Positions 1-8,105 of a DNA stretch of 64,000 nt are shown here, piece after piece. Under the pieces are notes generated by a model that was given only the letters and a program-made list of their open reading frames with translations, made no database searches and was not told the DNA's origin. A program made the translations under genes and the position numbers. Source of the DNA: Flavobacteriaceae bacterium MAR_2009_75 (GTDB lineage: Bacteria > Bacteroidota > Bacteroidia > Flavobacteriales > Flavobacteriaceae); assembly GCA_002813285.1 (NCBI GenBank), contig PHTZ01000001.1:766501-830500 (forward strand), read 5' to 3'. Each line of letters starts with the position of its first letter. Position 1 is the first letter of the stretch.

Positions 1-319
1 CGGGCCTACCTGGCATAAATACAGCCGTAACCGCTCTACCTACAAGCACACTATCAGGGTTAATGGTCTGCCAATCTTCTGCATACTGATACTTAAAATT
101 TTCACCTTTGAGTACTGCCCAAGCTTCTTCTATGGTAACACCTTTCATTCTCTTTAAGATATCGTCCGAAACCTTCGGCCTACCATCTTCGAAACGCTCC
201 CCTTTCCATTCCGGAGTTAAAAAAATAAGTTCTTCTTTACTTATCTGTTGTGCGGTCACGGCAAACACAGATCCTAGAAAAACTGTAAGACAAACGAGTG
301 ATTTGAAATAGGGTCTCAT
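1..319 (-). CDS. RraA-family protein, 5' part (runs off the window)
   Basis: Only the N-terminal ~105 residues are inside the window; the gene continues to the left. The start at 319 gives a short basic n-region (MRPYFKSLVCL), a hydrophobic core and a VTAQQ signal-peptidase-like site, so the product is probably exported. An in-frame ATG at 343 would only lengthen the n-region. After the signal come EWKGERFEDGRPKVSDDIL and the segment VGRAVTA, which I recognise from the exported RraA-like (formerly dimethylmenaquinone methyltransferase-like) proteins of Bacteroidota. Relatives of this fold include oxaloacetate / hydroxy-oxoadipate aldolases, but the part carrying the metal site is not visible, so the reaction is unknown. 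It is divergent from the SGNH hydrolase gene; the 150 bases between them hold no terminator that I can see. Confidence 0.75.
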   Translation of the reverse strand, partial: MRPYFKSLVCLTVFLGSVFAVTAQQISKEELIFLTPEWKGERFEDGRPKVSDDILKRMKGVTIEEAWAVLKGENFKYQYAEDWQTINPDSVLVGRAVTAVFMPGRP

Positions 320-469
320 AAGAAATAATTTAAGCTGGTTCATATTGATATGGTTGAGTCATTCATTAACTATTCATAGTGAACTTATTACGTATCCCAC
401 GGTCGACACCCTAAGAATACTTTGAACAGAGGTAAATAAAAACTAACTTGTAACACTCAAATATACCCT

Positions 470-1120
470 ATGAAACACCTTCTTTTAACACTATTATTGC
501 TCATATCTTCTGTTGCCCTAGCTCAAGATGCACAACGATATAAAAATCAAGTCGAGAAAATTGAAATGAAGTATGATTCTATATGGAACCCCGCGAAGGA
601 GACTATTGTTTTTACAGGAAGTTCAAGTGTTCGTATGTGGAAAGACCTTCAAGAGCGTTTTCCCAACCATCAAATCATCAATTCCGGTTTTGGAGGTTCG
701 CAGGCATCTGATCTCCTGTATTTTTCCGATAATCTTATTTTGAAATACAAGCCGAAAAAAGTCTTTATCTACGAAGGTGATAATGATATATCGGCCAATA
801 AACGCCCCAACGAAATCATAAGTACCACACAACAGATAATTAGCCTTATCAAAGAACGTGACCCGTCGACCGAAATAGTTATTATATCGGCCAAACCAAG
901 CATTTCTAGATGGAATTTAAAAGGAAAATACAAAAGACTCAATAGAAAATTCAAAAGGCTTGCCAAAAAAGATGACCTTTTGAACTATGCAGATGTGTGG
1001 ACACCTATGATGAATGGAAGAAAGTTGCAACAAGATATCTTTATAGAAGATGGCCTTCATATGAATGCCAAAGGCTATGAAATCTGGTTTCAGGTGATGA
1101 GAGAATTCATAGAGCAGTAA
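470..1120 (+). CDS. Secreted SGNH/GDSL-family hydrolase (esterase/lysophospholipase-like)
   Basis: A 216-residue protein with a signal peptide (about residues 1-19, ending VALAQ), so periplasmic or secreted. It shows the SGNH blocks in order: block I as GSSS at 50-53 (nucleophile probably Ser52), block II glycine in NSGFGGS at 71-77, block III as GDND at 103-106 (GxND), and block V as DGLH at 194-197 with Asp194 and His197 completing the triad. Families with this FTGSSS variant are usually annotated as lipolytic or acyl-esterase enzymes acting on acylated sugars or lipids; the substrate cannot be read from the sequence. The next gene, 60 bases downstream on the same strand, is an exported GH20 hexosaminidase, which makes a carbohydrate deacetylase role plausible but unproven. 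Confidence 0.85.
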   Translation: MKHLLLTLLLLISSVALAQDAQRYKNQVEKIEMKYDSIWNPAKETIVFTGSSSVRMWKDLQERFPNHQIINSGFGGSQASDLLYFSDNLILKYKPKKVFIYEGDNDISANKRPNEIISTTQQIISLIKERDPSTEIVIISAKPSISRWNLKGKYKRLNRKFKRLAKKDDLLNYADVWTPMMNGRKLQQDIFIEDGLHMNAKGYEIWFQVMREFIEQ

Positions 1121-1180
1121 CCCTCTTTCAGTAAGTATGACCAAAACAAACCCTATATAAATCAAATATTGCAAACCAAA

Positions 1181-2797
1181 ATGAAATCAAACCTAATCAA
1201 GAGTCTAATTATATGTTGCGGATTTGTAGCATTTCTATCTTGCGAACCTGAAAAAAAGAAACGGGTACTGAATCTACCAAAATCAGATTTGGCCATGGAA
1301 AACATGATTCCCATGCCCAAAAAAGTAGTTGCCACAGAAAAGGCTTTCGCCTTAGATGAGTTTACCGCTATTTACACTTCTGAAAATGCCGACGGGTTTA
1401 CCCAAGTAGGTGAATTTCTTTCAAAAAAAATAAAAGGCAAAACAGATTTGGATATTCCCGTAAATGTAGAAGAGATTCCGGGCAGAGAAGGTATCATATA
1501 TATTAACCAATCAGATAGTTTAGAACTAAATGCTCCTGAAGCCTACCAATTATATATCACGGCCGATTCTGTAATTCTTAATTCCAATACGGCCGAAGGT
1601 GCTTTTAGAGGAGTTCAAACTTTACGACAGATTATACCCGAAGTAAGTCTTGACACCGTCGCCGAATACAAGGTGTGGCCTATACCCACCGGTAAAATTA
1701 CAGATAACCCCGTTTTTGAATACCGTGGCAGTATGCTCGATGTGGCACGCCACTTTTTTAGTGTTGAAGATGTAAAAAAGTATATAGACCTTTTGGCGTA
1801 CTATAAGTACAATGTACTTCATCTTCATTTGACCGATGACCAAGGGTGGCGAATTGAAATAAAATCTTGGCCTAAACTTACCGAAATTGGTGGAAGCACT
1901 GAGGTCGGTGGAGAATCAGGTGGTTTTTTCACTCAAGAAGAATATACCGATATCGTAAATTATGCGTCAGAACGTTTCATTACGATTATACCTGAATTTG
2001 ATATGCCGGGTCATACTAATGCAGCTTCTGTAGCCTACCCCTTTCTAAACGGTAACGGCAAGAAAGTCGAACTGTATGAAGGCACCCATGTAGGCTTTAG
2101 CACCTTCGATACCCGAAAAGATACGGTCTACGCTTTTATCGACGACGTGGTAAGAGAAATTTCAGCTATAACACCTGGCCCTTATTTTCATATTGGTGGC
2201 GACGAAAGTCATGTAACAAAAAAGAAAGATTATATCTACTTTGTCGAGAAAGTCGAGAAAATCGTTCAAAAATATGGTAAAACCATGATCGGATGGGATG
2301 AGATAGTAACCGCCGATGTTGATTCAAAGTCAATTGCACAATTTTGGTCAAGTAAAGAAAATGCCGATTTGGCGGTTGAAAAAGGAATGAAAATAATCAT
2401 GTCTCCTGCCAAAAAAGCCTATTTAGATATGCAATATGATACCTTATCAAAGCACGGACTTCATTGGGCCGCTTTTATTCCTACAGACTCTGCATATATT
2501 TGGACACCAGAGCAGTATGAAGGCATACCGGTAGAAAACATTCTAGGTATCGAGGCCCCTTTATGGTCTGAGACCGTAAGTAATATTGATGAAGTAGAGT
2601 ACCTGGCTTTTCCTCGAGCCATCGGTTATTCTGAACTAAGTTGGTCGACCCCTGAGAATCGTGATTGGGAAAGCTATAAGGTACGTTTGGCAAATCAAGC
2701 ACCTTTCTTAGATAGAATGGATGTAAAATACTACCCATCACCACTTATCGATTGGAAGAAAAGTAAATATACCTACAAAGAAATCAAAAAAGACTAA
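1181..2797 (+). CDS. Beta-N-acetylhexosaminidase, GH20, lipoprotein
   Basis: Glycoside hydrolase family 20 enzyme of about 538 residues that would cleave terminal beta-GlcNAc/GalNAc from chitin-derived or glycoprotein oligosaccharides. The ATG at 1181 is chosen because it gives MKSNLIKSLIICCGFVAFLS followed by Cys, a lipobox; an in-frame TTG at 1169 adds only four residues. An N-terminal GH20b-like domain (about 50-165) precedes the TIM barrel, which starts at YRGSMLDVARHFF. Barrel motifs include HLHLTDDQGWR and the catalytic pair in GGDESH, with Asp341 and Glu342 (substrate-assisted catalysis is established for GH20). It lies between an SGNH hydrolase and a nitrilase on the same strand, with 19 bases before the nitrilase, so co-transcription is likely. 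The lipid anchor suggests attachment to the outer membrane. Confidence 0.93.
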   Translation: MKSNLIKSLIICCGFVAFLSCEPEKKKRVLNLPKSDLAMENMIPMPKKVVATEKAFALDEFTAIYTSENADGFTQVGEFLSKKIKGKTDLDIPVNVEEIPGREGIIYINQSDSLELNAPEAYQLYITADSVILNSNTAEGAFRGVQTLRQIIPEVSLDTVAEYKVWPIPTGKITDNPVFEYRGSMLDVARHFFSVEDVKKYIDLLAYYKYNVLHLHLTDDQGWRIEIKSWPKLTEIGGSTEVGGESGGFFTQEEYTDIVNYASERFITIIPEFDMPGHTNAASVAYPFLNGNGKKVELYEGTHVGFSTFDTRKDTVYAFIDDVVREISAITPGPYFHIGGDESHVTKKKDYIYFVEKVEKIVQKYGKTMIGWDEIVTADVDSKSIAQFWSSKENADLAVEKGMKIIMSPAKKAYLDMQYDTLSKHGLHWAAFIPTDSAYIWTPEQYEGIPVENILGIEAPLWSETVSNIDEVEYLAFPRAIGYSELSWSTPENRDWESYKVRLANQAPFLDRMDVKYYPSPLIDWKKSKYTYKEIKKD

Positions 2798-2816
2798 GGC
2801 CTAATAATTAAGATCA

Positions 2817-3743
2817 ATGAAGGTAAAAGTTGGCTTGGTGCAAGAGAATCCTGTATTTTTTGATAAAGATAAAACCTTGGATAAAACGGAAGCTTTAGTG
2901 CGCCAATACGCCAACGAGGGCTGCCAATTGTTAATGTTTCCGGAATCATTTATTCCGGGCTACCCAAGAGGTTTTGACTTCGGCACCAAAATCGGAAAAC
3001 GTACGCAACAAGGTCGTGAACTGTATGCGAAATATTATGATAATAGTATTGATGTAGAAGGCCCTGAAATGAAGCGCCTAGAAAAACTGGCGAAAACCAA
3101 TACTGTTTATCTCGTAATTGGTATTACCGAAAAACAAAAAATCAATAATAGTCTGTATTGTTCGATGGTCTATATCTCGCCTACCGATGGGCTGCTGGGC
3201 GTACACAGAAAAATAAAACCTACAGGGTCTGAACGTCTCATTTGGGCAGAGGCCGATGGAGAATCTTTAGTTACCTACCAAACTAAAATAGGCAGGTTGG
3301 GCGGTCTTATTTGCTGGGAGAATTATATGCCTTTGGCCAGAATGGCCATGTATCAAAAAGGCGTAGAAATCTATTTGGCACCCACAGCCGATTCACGTGA
3401 CGGATGGACGGCAACACTTCGTCATATAGCACTTGAAGGGCGTTGCTTTGTTTTGGGCTGCAACCAATATTTCACCAAAGACATGTACCCTGAAAAATAT
3501 AAAAATCTTGTAATTGATGCGTCTGAAGCACTTTGCCGTGGTGGAAGTATTATCATTAATCCAATGGGAGAAATAATTGCGGGACCACTCTTCGACAAAG
3601 CTGGACTACTTACCGCAGAACTGAATCTGAACGAGCTCACCGGAAGTAAATTTGACTTTGATGTAATAGGTCATTACTCTCGAAACGATATTTTCAAATA
3701 TCAAGCTATAAACCAACCTGATACGGGGTCTGAAAAGAACTAA
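2817..3743 (+). CDS. Carbon-nitrogen hydrolase (nitrilase superfamily)
   Basis: A 308-residue cytoplasmic protein with the full nitrilase triad: Glu43 in MFPESFIPGYP, Lys134 in HRKIKPTGSER, and Cys166 in LGGLICWENYMPL. The length and the CWEN context match nitrilase/aliphatic-amidase branches that hydrolyse nitriles or amides to acids and ammonia. The CWENYMPLAR form is typical of true nitrilases and cyanide-hydratase-like members, but the substrate is not predictable here. No signal peptide is present, unlike the two upstream genes. It starts 19 bases after the GH20 stop codon and is followed by a strong bidirectional terminator, so it is the last gene of this unit. Confidence 0.88.
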   Translation: MKVKVGLVQENPVFFDKDKTLDKTEALVRQYANEGCQLLMFPESFIPGYPRGFDFGTKIGKRTQQGRELYAKYYDNSIDVEGPEMKRLEKLAKTNTVYLVIGITEKQKINNSLYCSMVYISPTDGLLGVHRKIKPTGSERLIWAEADGESLVTYQTKIGRLGGLICWENYMPLARMAMYQKGVEIYLAPTADSRDGWTATLRHIALEGRCFVLGCNQYFTKDMYPEKYKNLVIDASEALCRGGSIIINPMGEIIAGPLFDKAGLLTAELNLNELTGSKFDFDVIGHYSRNDIFKYQAINQPDTGSEKN

Positions 3744-3760
3744 AGATAATTGAGCAAAAA

Positions 3761-3790
3761 AAGAAAAGCCCTCTACCGAGGGCTTTTCTT
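3761..3790. terminator. Bidirectional rho-independent terminator
   Basis: A perfect 13-bp stem (AAGAAAAGCCCTC at 3761-3773 with its complement at 3778-3790) encloses the loop TACC. A-rich and T-rich flanks serve both strands. It separates the convergent nitrilase gene (end 3743) and DUF5606 gene (end 3792). Confidence 0.9.
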
Positions 3791-3791
3791 T

Positions 3792-4211
3792 TTACTCTTC
3801 TTCAGAAGCTCCTTCTTTCTTCTCAGAAAAATCGGTTATTCCGTTCTCGAGTAATATATTATACCATTGAATCACTTTCTTAATATCACTGGCGTACACT
3901 CTATCTTCGTCGTAGTTTGGTAGAATTTCAAAAAAATACTCTTCCAGCTTAATCTTTTCTTCTTTATGCCCAATGGAAGTTTTGCCTCCTTTTTCTTTCA
4001 CCTGTATCTTTAGAAAAACTTCACGAAGTGGTAGCTCCTCATCTAAAGTATAAATAGCAATTTCAGAAAGCACACTAACATTACTACGCATACTTACTGT
4101 AATACGTTTCTTGTCTAATAAAGATTCGGCAACAAAACCGTTTCGTGTCTGTGTTACCAATTTATAAAGGCCTGGCTTGCCCCCAATAGATAAAACTTTG
4201 TCTAAACTCAT
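3792..4211 (-). CDS. DUF5606 domain protein
   Basis: A 139-residue cytoplasmic protein that I recognise as the DUF5606 family of Bacteroidota. The N-terminal part (MSLDKVLSIGGKPGLYKLVTQTR, shown here only as start LSIGGKPGLYKL) resembles a small beta-barrel, with the conserved GFVAESL and KKRITVS segments; the C-terminal third is helical and acidic (SEKKEGASEEE). The function is not known. It lies upstream of and in the same direction as def and ruvX, in the order ruvX, def, DUF5606 reading on the minus strand. There are 60 bases between def's stop codon and this start, so it may be part of the same transcript. The gene ends at the bidirectional terminator. Confidence 0.85.
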   Translation of the reverse strand: MSLDKVLSIGGKPGLYKLVTQTRNGFVAESLLDKKRITVSMRSNVSVLSEIAIYTLDEELPLREVFLKIQVKEKGGKTSIGHKEEKIKLEEYFFEILPNYDEDRVYASDIKKVIQWYNILLENGITDFSEKKEGASEEE

Positions 4212-4271
4212 ATAGAAAATTCCGTTTTAGGAGCGCAAATATTATACTTTTCGGTGGATTACGATAAAAAT

Positions 4272-4862
4272 TTAACGTCCTTTTTTCATGTTAGGAAAAC
4301 GCATGCGATAATCGACGTTTATCTTTCCTTTAGAAATATTGTTCAGCCGCCCTTTAATCATTCGCTTCTTTAGAGGCGAAAGTTTATCGGTAAAGAGTAT
4401 GCCCTCAATATGATCATATTCATGCTGAATTACCCTTGCCAAAAGTCCATCATAGGTCTCGGTATGCTCTTTGAAATTTTCATCGAAATAAGTAATGGTC
4501 AATGTATCTTTACGTTTCACATCTTCTCTTACGTCGGGTATACTAAGGCACCCTTCGTTAAAAGTCCATTCTTCACCTGTTTCTTCAGTAATATTTGCAT
4601 TAATAAAAGTCTTCTTAAAGCCGTTCAATTGGTTTTGCTCCTCTGGGGAAAGCTCCTCATCATTGGCGAAGGGTGTTGTGTCGACCAAAAATATACGTAC
4701 AGGCAAACCGATTTGGGGAGCAGCCAAACCAACTCCGCTGGCATTATACATGGTTTCCCACATATTGTCTAGCAAATCGTTAAGCTTTGGGTAATTTTCA
4801 GGTATTTCTTTAGCTACTTTACGAAGCACTGGGTCACCATATGCTACAATAGGTAAAATCAT
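4272..4862 (-). CDS. def: Peptide deformylase
   Basis: Removes the N-formyl group from nascent polypeptides in the cytosol. The 196 residues carry all three deformylase motifs: GVGLAAPQIG (43-52), EGCLS (103-107, metal ligand Cys105) and QHEYDHIEG (146-154, ligands His147 and His151, catalytic Glu148). A short insertion between motifs 1 and 2 (FANDEELSPEEQNQ) is typical of Bacteroidota enzymes. The ATG overlaps the stop codon of ruvX by four bases (ATGA arrangement), indicating translational coupling. Confidence 0.97.
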   Translation of the reverse strand: MILPIVAYGDPVLRKVAKEIPENYPKLNDLLDNMWETMYNASGVGLAAPQIGLPVRIFLVDTTPFANDEELSPEEQNQLNGFKKTFINANITEETGEEWTFNEGCLSIPDVREDVKRKDTLTITYFDENFKEHTETYDGLLARVIQHEYDHIEGILFTDKLSPLKKRMIKGRLNNISKGKINVDYRMRFPNMKKGR

Positions 4863-5272
4863 TTAATCTTGTTTAAATAGTCTTGTAATATTATAGTGGC
4901 ACTAATCTCGTCGACCAAGCCTTTATCTCTGCGCTTTTTTTTCTTCATCCCCCCTGCTATCATGCTCTGCATGGCCAATTTTGAAGTAAACCTTTCATCT
5001 TGTCGCTCAATGGGTATTTCGGGATGTAACTTCTGAAGCTTTCCGATAAATGGAACAATTAAGGCCTCCGATTGTGAGGGAGTATTGTTCATTTGTTTTG
5101 GCTCGCCAATGATGAACTTTTCAACGTTCTCAGCAACTACGTAATTCTTCAAAAAATCGAACAATTTTGAAGTTGATACTGTGGTCAAACCAGAAGCGAT
5201 CAATTGTAATTCATCGGTAACAGCAATTCCTGTTCTTTTCTGTCCAAAATCCAATGCCAACAACCTTCCCAC
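4859..5272 (-). CDS. ruvX: Putative pre-16S rRNA nuclease / Holliday junction resolvase YqgF
   Basis: A 137-residue RNase-H-fold protein of the YqgF/RuvX family. It starts with the family signature LALDFGQKRTGIAVTD, whose Asp8 is the first acidic active-site residue, followed by GEPKQMNN, ERFTSKLA and a C-terminal DEISATIILQDYL containing the last acidic residue. The family is known for 5' maturation of 16S rRNA in E. coli and was originally proposed as a resolvase. It is the first gene of the ruvX-def unit, with a four-base overlap. A TAnnTTTG-like box lies upstream on the minus strand (5287-5294), but no TTG is at the right distance. Confidence 0.93.
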   Translation of the reverse strand: MGRLLALDFGQKRTGIAVTDELQLIASGLTTVSTSKLFDFLKNYVVAENVEKFIIGEPKQMNNTPSQSEALIVPFIGKLQKLHPEIPIERQDERFTSKLAMQSMIAGGMKKKKRRDKGLVDEISATIILQDYLNKIK

Positions 5273-5327
5273 GCCAAAATTTTTGGCAAAAATAACTTAT
5301 AAAATGTTATAAGCGTAAAATTGGGGC

Positions 5328-5356
5328 TTGAAATCCTAAATGACCAATTATATTTG
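5328..5356 (+). promoter_or_regulatory. Predicted Bacteroidota-type promoter of dapD
   Basis: TTG at 5328-5330 (the -33 element), an 18-base spacer, then TATATTTG at 5349-5356 (the -7 element, consensus TAnnTTTG). This implies a transcript starting near 5363 with a leader of about 115 bases before the dapD ATG. It was found by eye and has no experimental support. Confidence 0.6.
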
Positions 5357-5476
5357 CATCGCCTTACGGCCTACAAAAAGTAAATATTCAGTTGGGGCTA
5401 ACGATAAGAAATATTTCAGATTTTTTATATTAAACTGATAGCCGAAACTACTATAAACTATAAATAAACGTGTACT

Positions 5477-6292
5477 ATGACCGAATTAAGAAAGACCATT
5501 GAAAATGCTTGGGACAATAGAGAACTTTTAAAAGAACAAGATACCCAATCTGCCATTCGTCAGGTTATCAACTTGTTAGATCTTGGTGAACTTCGTTGCG
5601 CAGAACCTACTGAAAATGGTTGGCAGATAAACGAATGGGTCAAAAAGGGAGTAGTGCTTTATTTTCCTATTCAAAAAATGGAAACTCTTGAAGCGGGAAT
5701 TTTTGAATATCACGATAAAATTCCATTGAAAAAAGGGTATAAAGAAAAAGGAATCAGAGTGGTGCCTCACGCCGTGGCGAGACATGGGGCTTATATATCA
5801 TCAGGAACTATTTTAATGCCTAGTTATGTAAACATTGGCGCATACGTCGATGAAGGTACTATGGTCGATACTTGGGCAACTGTTGGTAGCTGTGCGCAAA
5901 TAGGCAAAAACGTACACCTCAGCGGTGGTGTTGGTATCGGAGGGGTGTTAGAGCCTTTACAGGCATCTCCGGTTATCATCGAAGATAATGCGTTTATCGG
6001 TTCACGATGTATTGTTGTTGAAGGTGTAAAGGTAGAGAAAGAAGCCGTACTCGGTGCAAATGTGGTTCTTACCGCCTCAACGAAGATTATAGATGTTACA
6101 GGTGACAGCCCAGTTGAAATGAAAGGTAGGGTTCCTGCACGCTCAGTTGTTATACCGGGTAGTTATACAAAAAAGTTTGCGGCAGGAGATTTTCAAGTGC
6201 CTTGCGCTTTGATCATCGGAACCAGAAAAGAGAGTACCAACAAGAAAACATCATTGAACGATGCCCTACGTGAATACGACGTTGCAGTATAA
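5477..6292 (+). CDS. dapD: 2,3,4,5-tetrahydropyridine-2,6-dicarboxylate N-succinyltransferase
   Basis: Catalyses succinyl transfer from succinyl-CoA to tetrahydrodipicolinate in the succinylase branch of diaminopimelate/lysine synthesis. The length of 271 residues is standard for the trimeric DapD family. An N-terminal helical domain (about 1-100) is followed by left-handed beta-helix hexapeptide repeats (GTILMPSYVNIGAYVDEGTM through VVEGVKVEKEAVLGANVVLT) and the C-terminal segment GRVPARSVVIPGSY. lysA, later in the same pathway, is also in this window (61246-62487) but far away. The gene is monocistronic, with a recognisable promoter at 5328-5356. Confidence 0.97.
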   Translation: MTELRKTIENAWDNRELLKEQDTQSAIRQVINLLDLGELRCAEPTENGWQINEWVKKGVVLYFPIQKMETLEAGIFEYHDKIPLKKGYKEKGIRVVPHAVARHGAYISSGTILMPSYVNIGAYVDEGTMVDTWATVGSCAQIGKNVHLSGGVGIGGVLEPLQASPVIIEDNAFIGSRCIVVEGVKVEKEAVLGANVVLTASTKIIDVTGDSPVEMKGRVPARSVVIPGSYTKKFAAGDFQVPCALIIGTRKESTNKKTSLNDALREYDVAV

Positions 6293-6437
6293 AATGTAAG
6301 ATTTTTTTGATTAAATATAATTTTTTTGTTTTTTAATTGTTATAGTTGAGTAGTATCTTATTTATGTATGGAAACGCAACCTTTTCTAAACTTTTTAATC
6401 TACATATTAGAAGACCACCCAAACCTAAAGCTTAACG

Positions 6438-7232
6438 ATGCCGAAAGAGAGACAAAAAGTATCAGCATTAATCATAACCTACAATGAAATAGGGTACATT
6501 GAGAAGTGTATTAAATCAGTAGAATTTGCCGACGAAATTATTGTTGTAGATTCTTATAGTACCGATGGTACATTCGAATTTTTGAAGGCGCACCCAAAGG
6601 TGAAGGTCATTCAACATCCATTCTCGAACTTCACACTTCAAAAATCTTTTACGCTGAAACAAGCCACAAATGATTGGGTTTTGTTTTTAGATGCTGATGA
6701 AGTGGTATCTGAGAAATTGAAGGCTGAGATTATCAAAACTGTCAATAGTGATACCGATATTTCAGCTTTTTGGTTTTACAGAAAGTTTATGTTTGCCAAC
6801 AAACCATTAAACTTTAGTGGATGGCAGACCGATAAAAATTATAGATTGTTCAGAAAAAGCAAGGCAAATTTTTCTGACAAAAAAATAGTACATGAAACCC
6901 TTGATGTTATTGGTAAGTCAGGTATTCTAAAAGAAAAACTGACCCATTACTGTTATAAAAGTTTTGAAGATTATAAATCAAAAATGCTTAAATATGGCAG
7001 ATTGAAGGCGAAAGAAGATTTTTATCGAGAAAATCGTTATAACCTATTATCATTGGTTTTTAAACCTCTATGGAAGTTTTTCAATCATTACATCATACGT
7101 TTGGGCATATTAGATGGTCAAAAGGGTGTGGTTATATGTTACCTCAATGCTTTAGGTGACCTTGAAAGATATAGAGAATTGAAAAAACTTGAAAAAAAGA
7201 ACGAGTTGGCTTACTATTTAGTTATGCCATGA
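6438..7232 (+). CDS. GT2 glycosyltransferase, WaaE/KdtX-like
   Basis: A 264-residue cytosolic family 2 glycosyltransferase. It begins with VSALIITYNEIGYIEKCIKS and shows the nucleotide-binding IIVVDSYSTDGT and the metal-binding DxD-type motif LFLDADEVVS, followed by the conserved W(H/Q)TDKNYRLFRKSKA region seen in LPS-core glycosyltransferases of the WaaE/KdtX type. It probably adds a hexose to an LPS inner core or related surface glycan; donor and acceptor are unknown. It is convergent with another GT2 gene, and the two coding regions overlap by 19 bases at their 3' ends. The 145 bases upstream contain a 39-codon reading frame starting at 6367 that overlaps this start; I judge it not to be a gene. 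Confidence 0.87.
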   Translation: MPKERQKVSALIITYNEIGYIEKCIKSVEFADEIIVVDSYSTDGTFEFLKAHPKVKVIQHPFSNFTLQKSFTLKQATNDWVLFLDADEVVSEKLKAEIIKTVNSDTDISAFWFYRKFMFANKPLNFSGWQTDKNYRLFRKSKANFSDKKIVHETLDVIGKSGILKEKLTHYCYKSFEDYKSKMLKYGRLKAKEDFYRENRYNLLSLVFKPLWKFFNHYIIRLGILDGQKGVVICYLNALGDLERYRELKKLEKKNELAYYLVMP

Positions 7233-8026
7233 TACGTCCAAACACTTTTATTCTGTTTGACCTCTTTTCTTATCACCTGATTTTTGGCAATCGCTTCGGG
7301 CGTTCTATAACCGCGCTCATGATCTAAATGAACACATACCGCACTGTAACGTAATTGCTTTGATTTAACACCATAGTTAAATAGACGTTCACCAAATTCA
7401 CGGTCTTCTCCCCCGTACTGCATTCGTTCATCAAAGCCGTTTATATTATATATATCTTTTTTCCAACCTGAAGAATTATGACCGTTCCAGCTCGCATTTG
7501 TTGGGGTAAATGTATTAAACAGGGTTGAGATAAAACCTCGGGCTGTAAGCTTGTTGTTCTTAAAAGTTTTGGGTATTCCCTTTTCCTTTAACCATTGAAT
7601 ATTAAAGCAGTTCTGCTTCTCAATGTCTTCCAAAGTAATTTCGTTCGAAATGTTCATGGGTAGCATATAATATCCACCAGAAATAAAATAACCAGGTTCT
7701 TTATTAATATAATGTACCTGCACAAAATCTTCTCGAGGTATACAGTCACCGTCGGTCATGATAATATATTCTGTACTGCAAGCTTGAACACCTTTGTTCA
7801 GTATGCGACATTTTTGAAAGCCGTCATCTTCTTGCCATACATGCTTAATATCATAAGATACCTTGTTACGATATTTTTCAATCAATGCTTTGGTATCTTC
7901 CCCAGAACCATCATCAGCAACGATAAGTTCAAAATCTTTATAGGTTTGACAGTTGAAACCCCAAAGAACTTTCTCAAGCCAATCTGGTTTATTGTAAGTA
8001 CTGACTATGACACTTACCGTGCTCAT
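7214..8026 (-). CDS. GT2 glycosyltransferase with galactosyltransferase-like C-terminal part
   Basis: A 270-residue GT-A-fold transferase. N-terminal motifs are SVIVSTYNKPDWLEKVL, ELIVADDGSGEDT and MTDGDCIPRED (the DxD-type metal site). The C-terminal part GWKKDIYNINGFDERMQYGGEDREFGERL is the signature shared with the Glyco_transf_7C / chondroitin-synthase-like acceptor region, where the GGEDxEF motif holds a catalytic acid. It probably acts in LPS or capsule assembly on an unknown substrate. It is divergent from the sialyltransferase-like gene, with overlapping promoter elements between them, and its 3' end overlaps the other GT2 gene by 19 bases. Confidence 0.87.
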   Translation of the reverse strand: MSTVSVIVSTYNKPDWLEKVLWGFNCQTYKDFELIVADDGSGEDTKALIEKYRNKVSYDIKHVWQEDDGFQKCRILNKGVQACSTEYIIMTDGDCIPREDFVQVHYINKEPGYFISGGYYMLPMNISNEITLEDIEKQNCFNIQWLKEKGIPKTFKNNKLTARGFISTLFNTFTPTNASWNGHNSSGWKKDIYNINGFDERMQYGGEDREFGERLFNYGVKSKQLRYSAVCVHLDHERGYRTPEAIAKNQVIRKEVKQNKSVWTYHGITK

Positions 8027-8048
8027 TAATGATTGATTTAATTTTAAC

Positions 8049-8086
8049 TACTTTTGCAAATGTAGTTTTTTGCGTTCCATCTCCAA
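8049..8086. promoter_or_regulatory. Back-to-back divergent promoter elements
   Basis: TACTTTTG (8049-8056, plus strand) directly abuts CAAATGTA (8057-8064), the complement of a minus-strand TACATTTG. Both match TAnnTTTG. The minus-strand element has a TTG complement (CAA at 8084-8086) at a 19-base spacer, which suits transcription of the GT2 gene. The plus-strand element has a TTG at 8033-8035 but only a 13-base spacer, so that half is less certain. If both are used, RNA polymerase could occupy only one of the two promoters at a time. Confidence 0.5.
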
Positions 8087-8105
8087 TACTATTTCATCGA
8101 ATTAT

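Noticed and set aside
5296-5313. CTTATAA / TTATAAG inverted repeat between ruvX and dapD
   Set aside because: AT-only dyad of seven pairs in AT-rich intergenic DNA; consistent with chance.
6367-6486. 39-codon reading frame beginning at 6367
   Set aside because: Overlaps the start of the GT2 gene by about 50 bases, has no recognisable domain or signal, and no promoter; probably chance.
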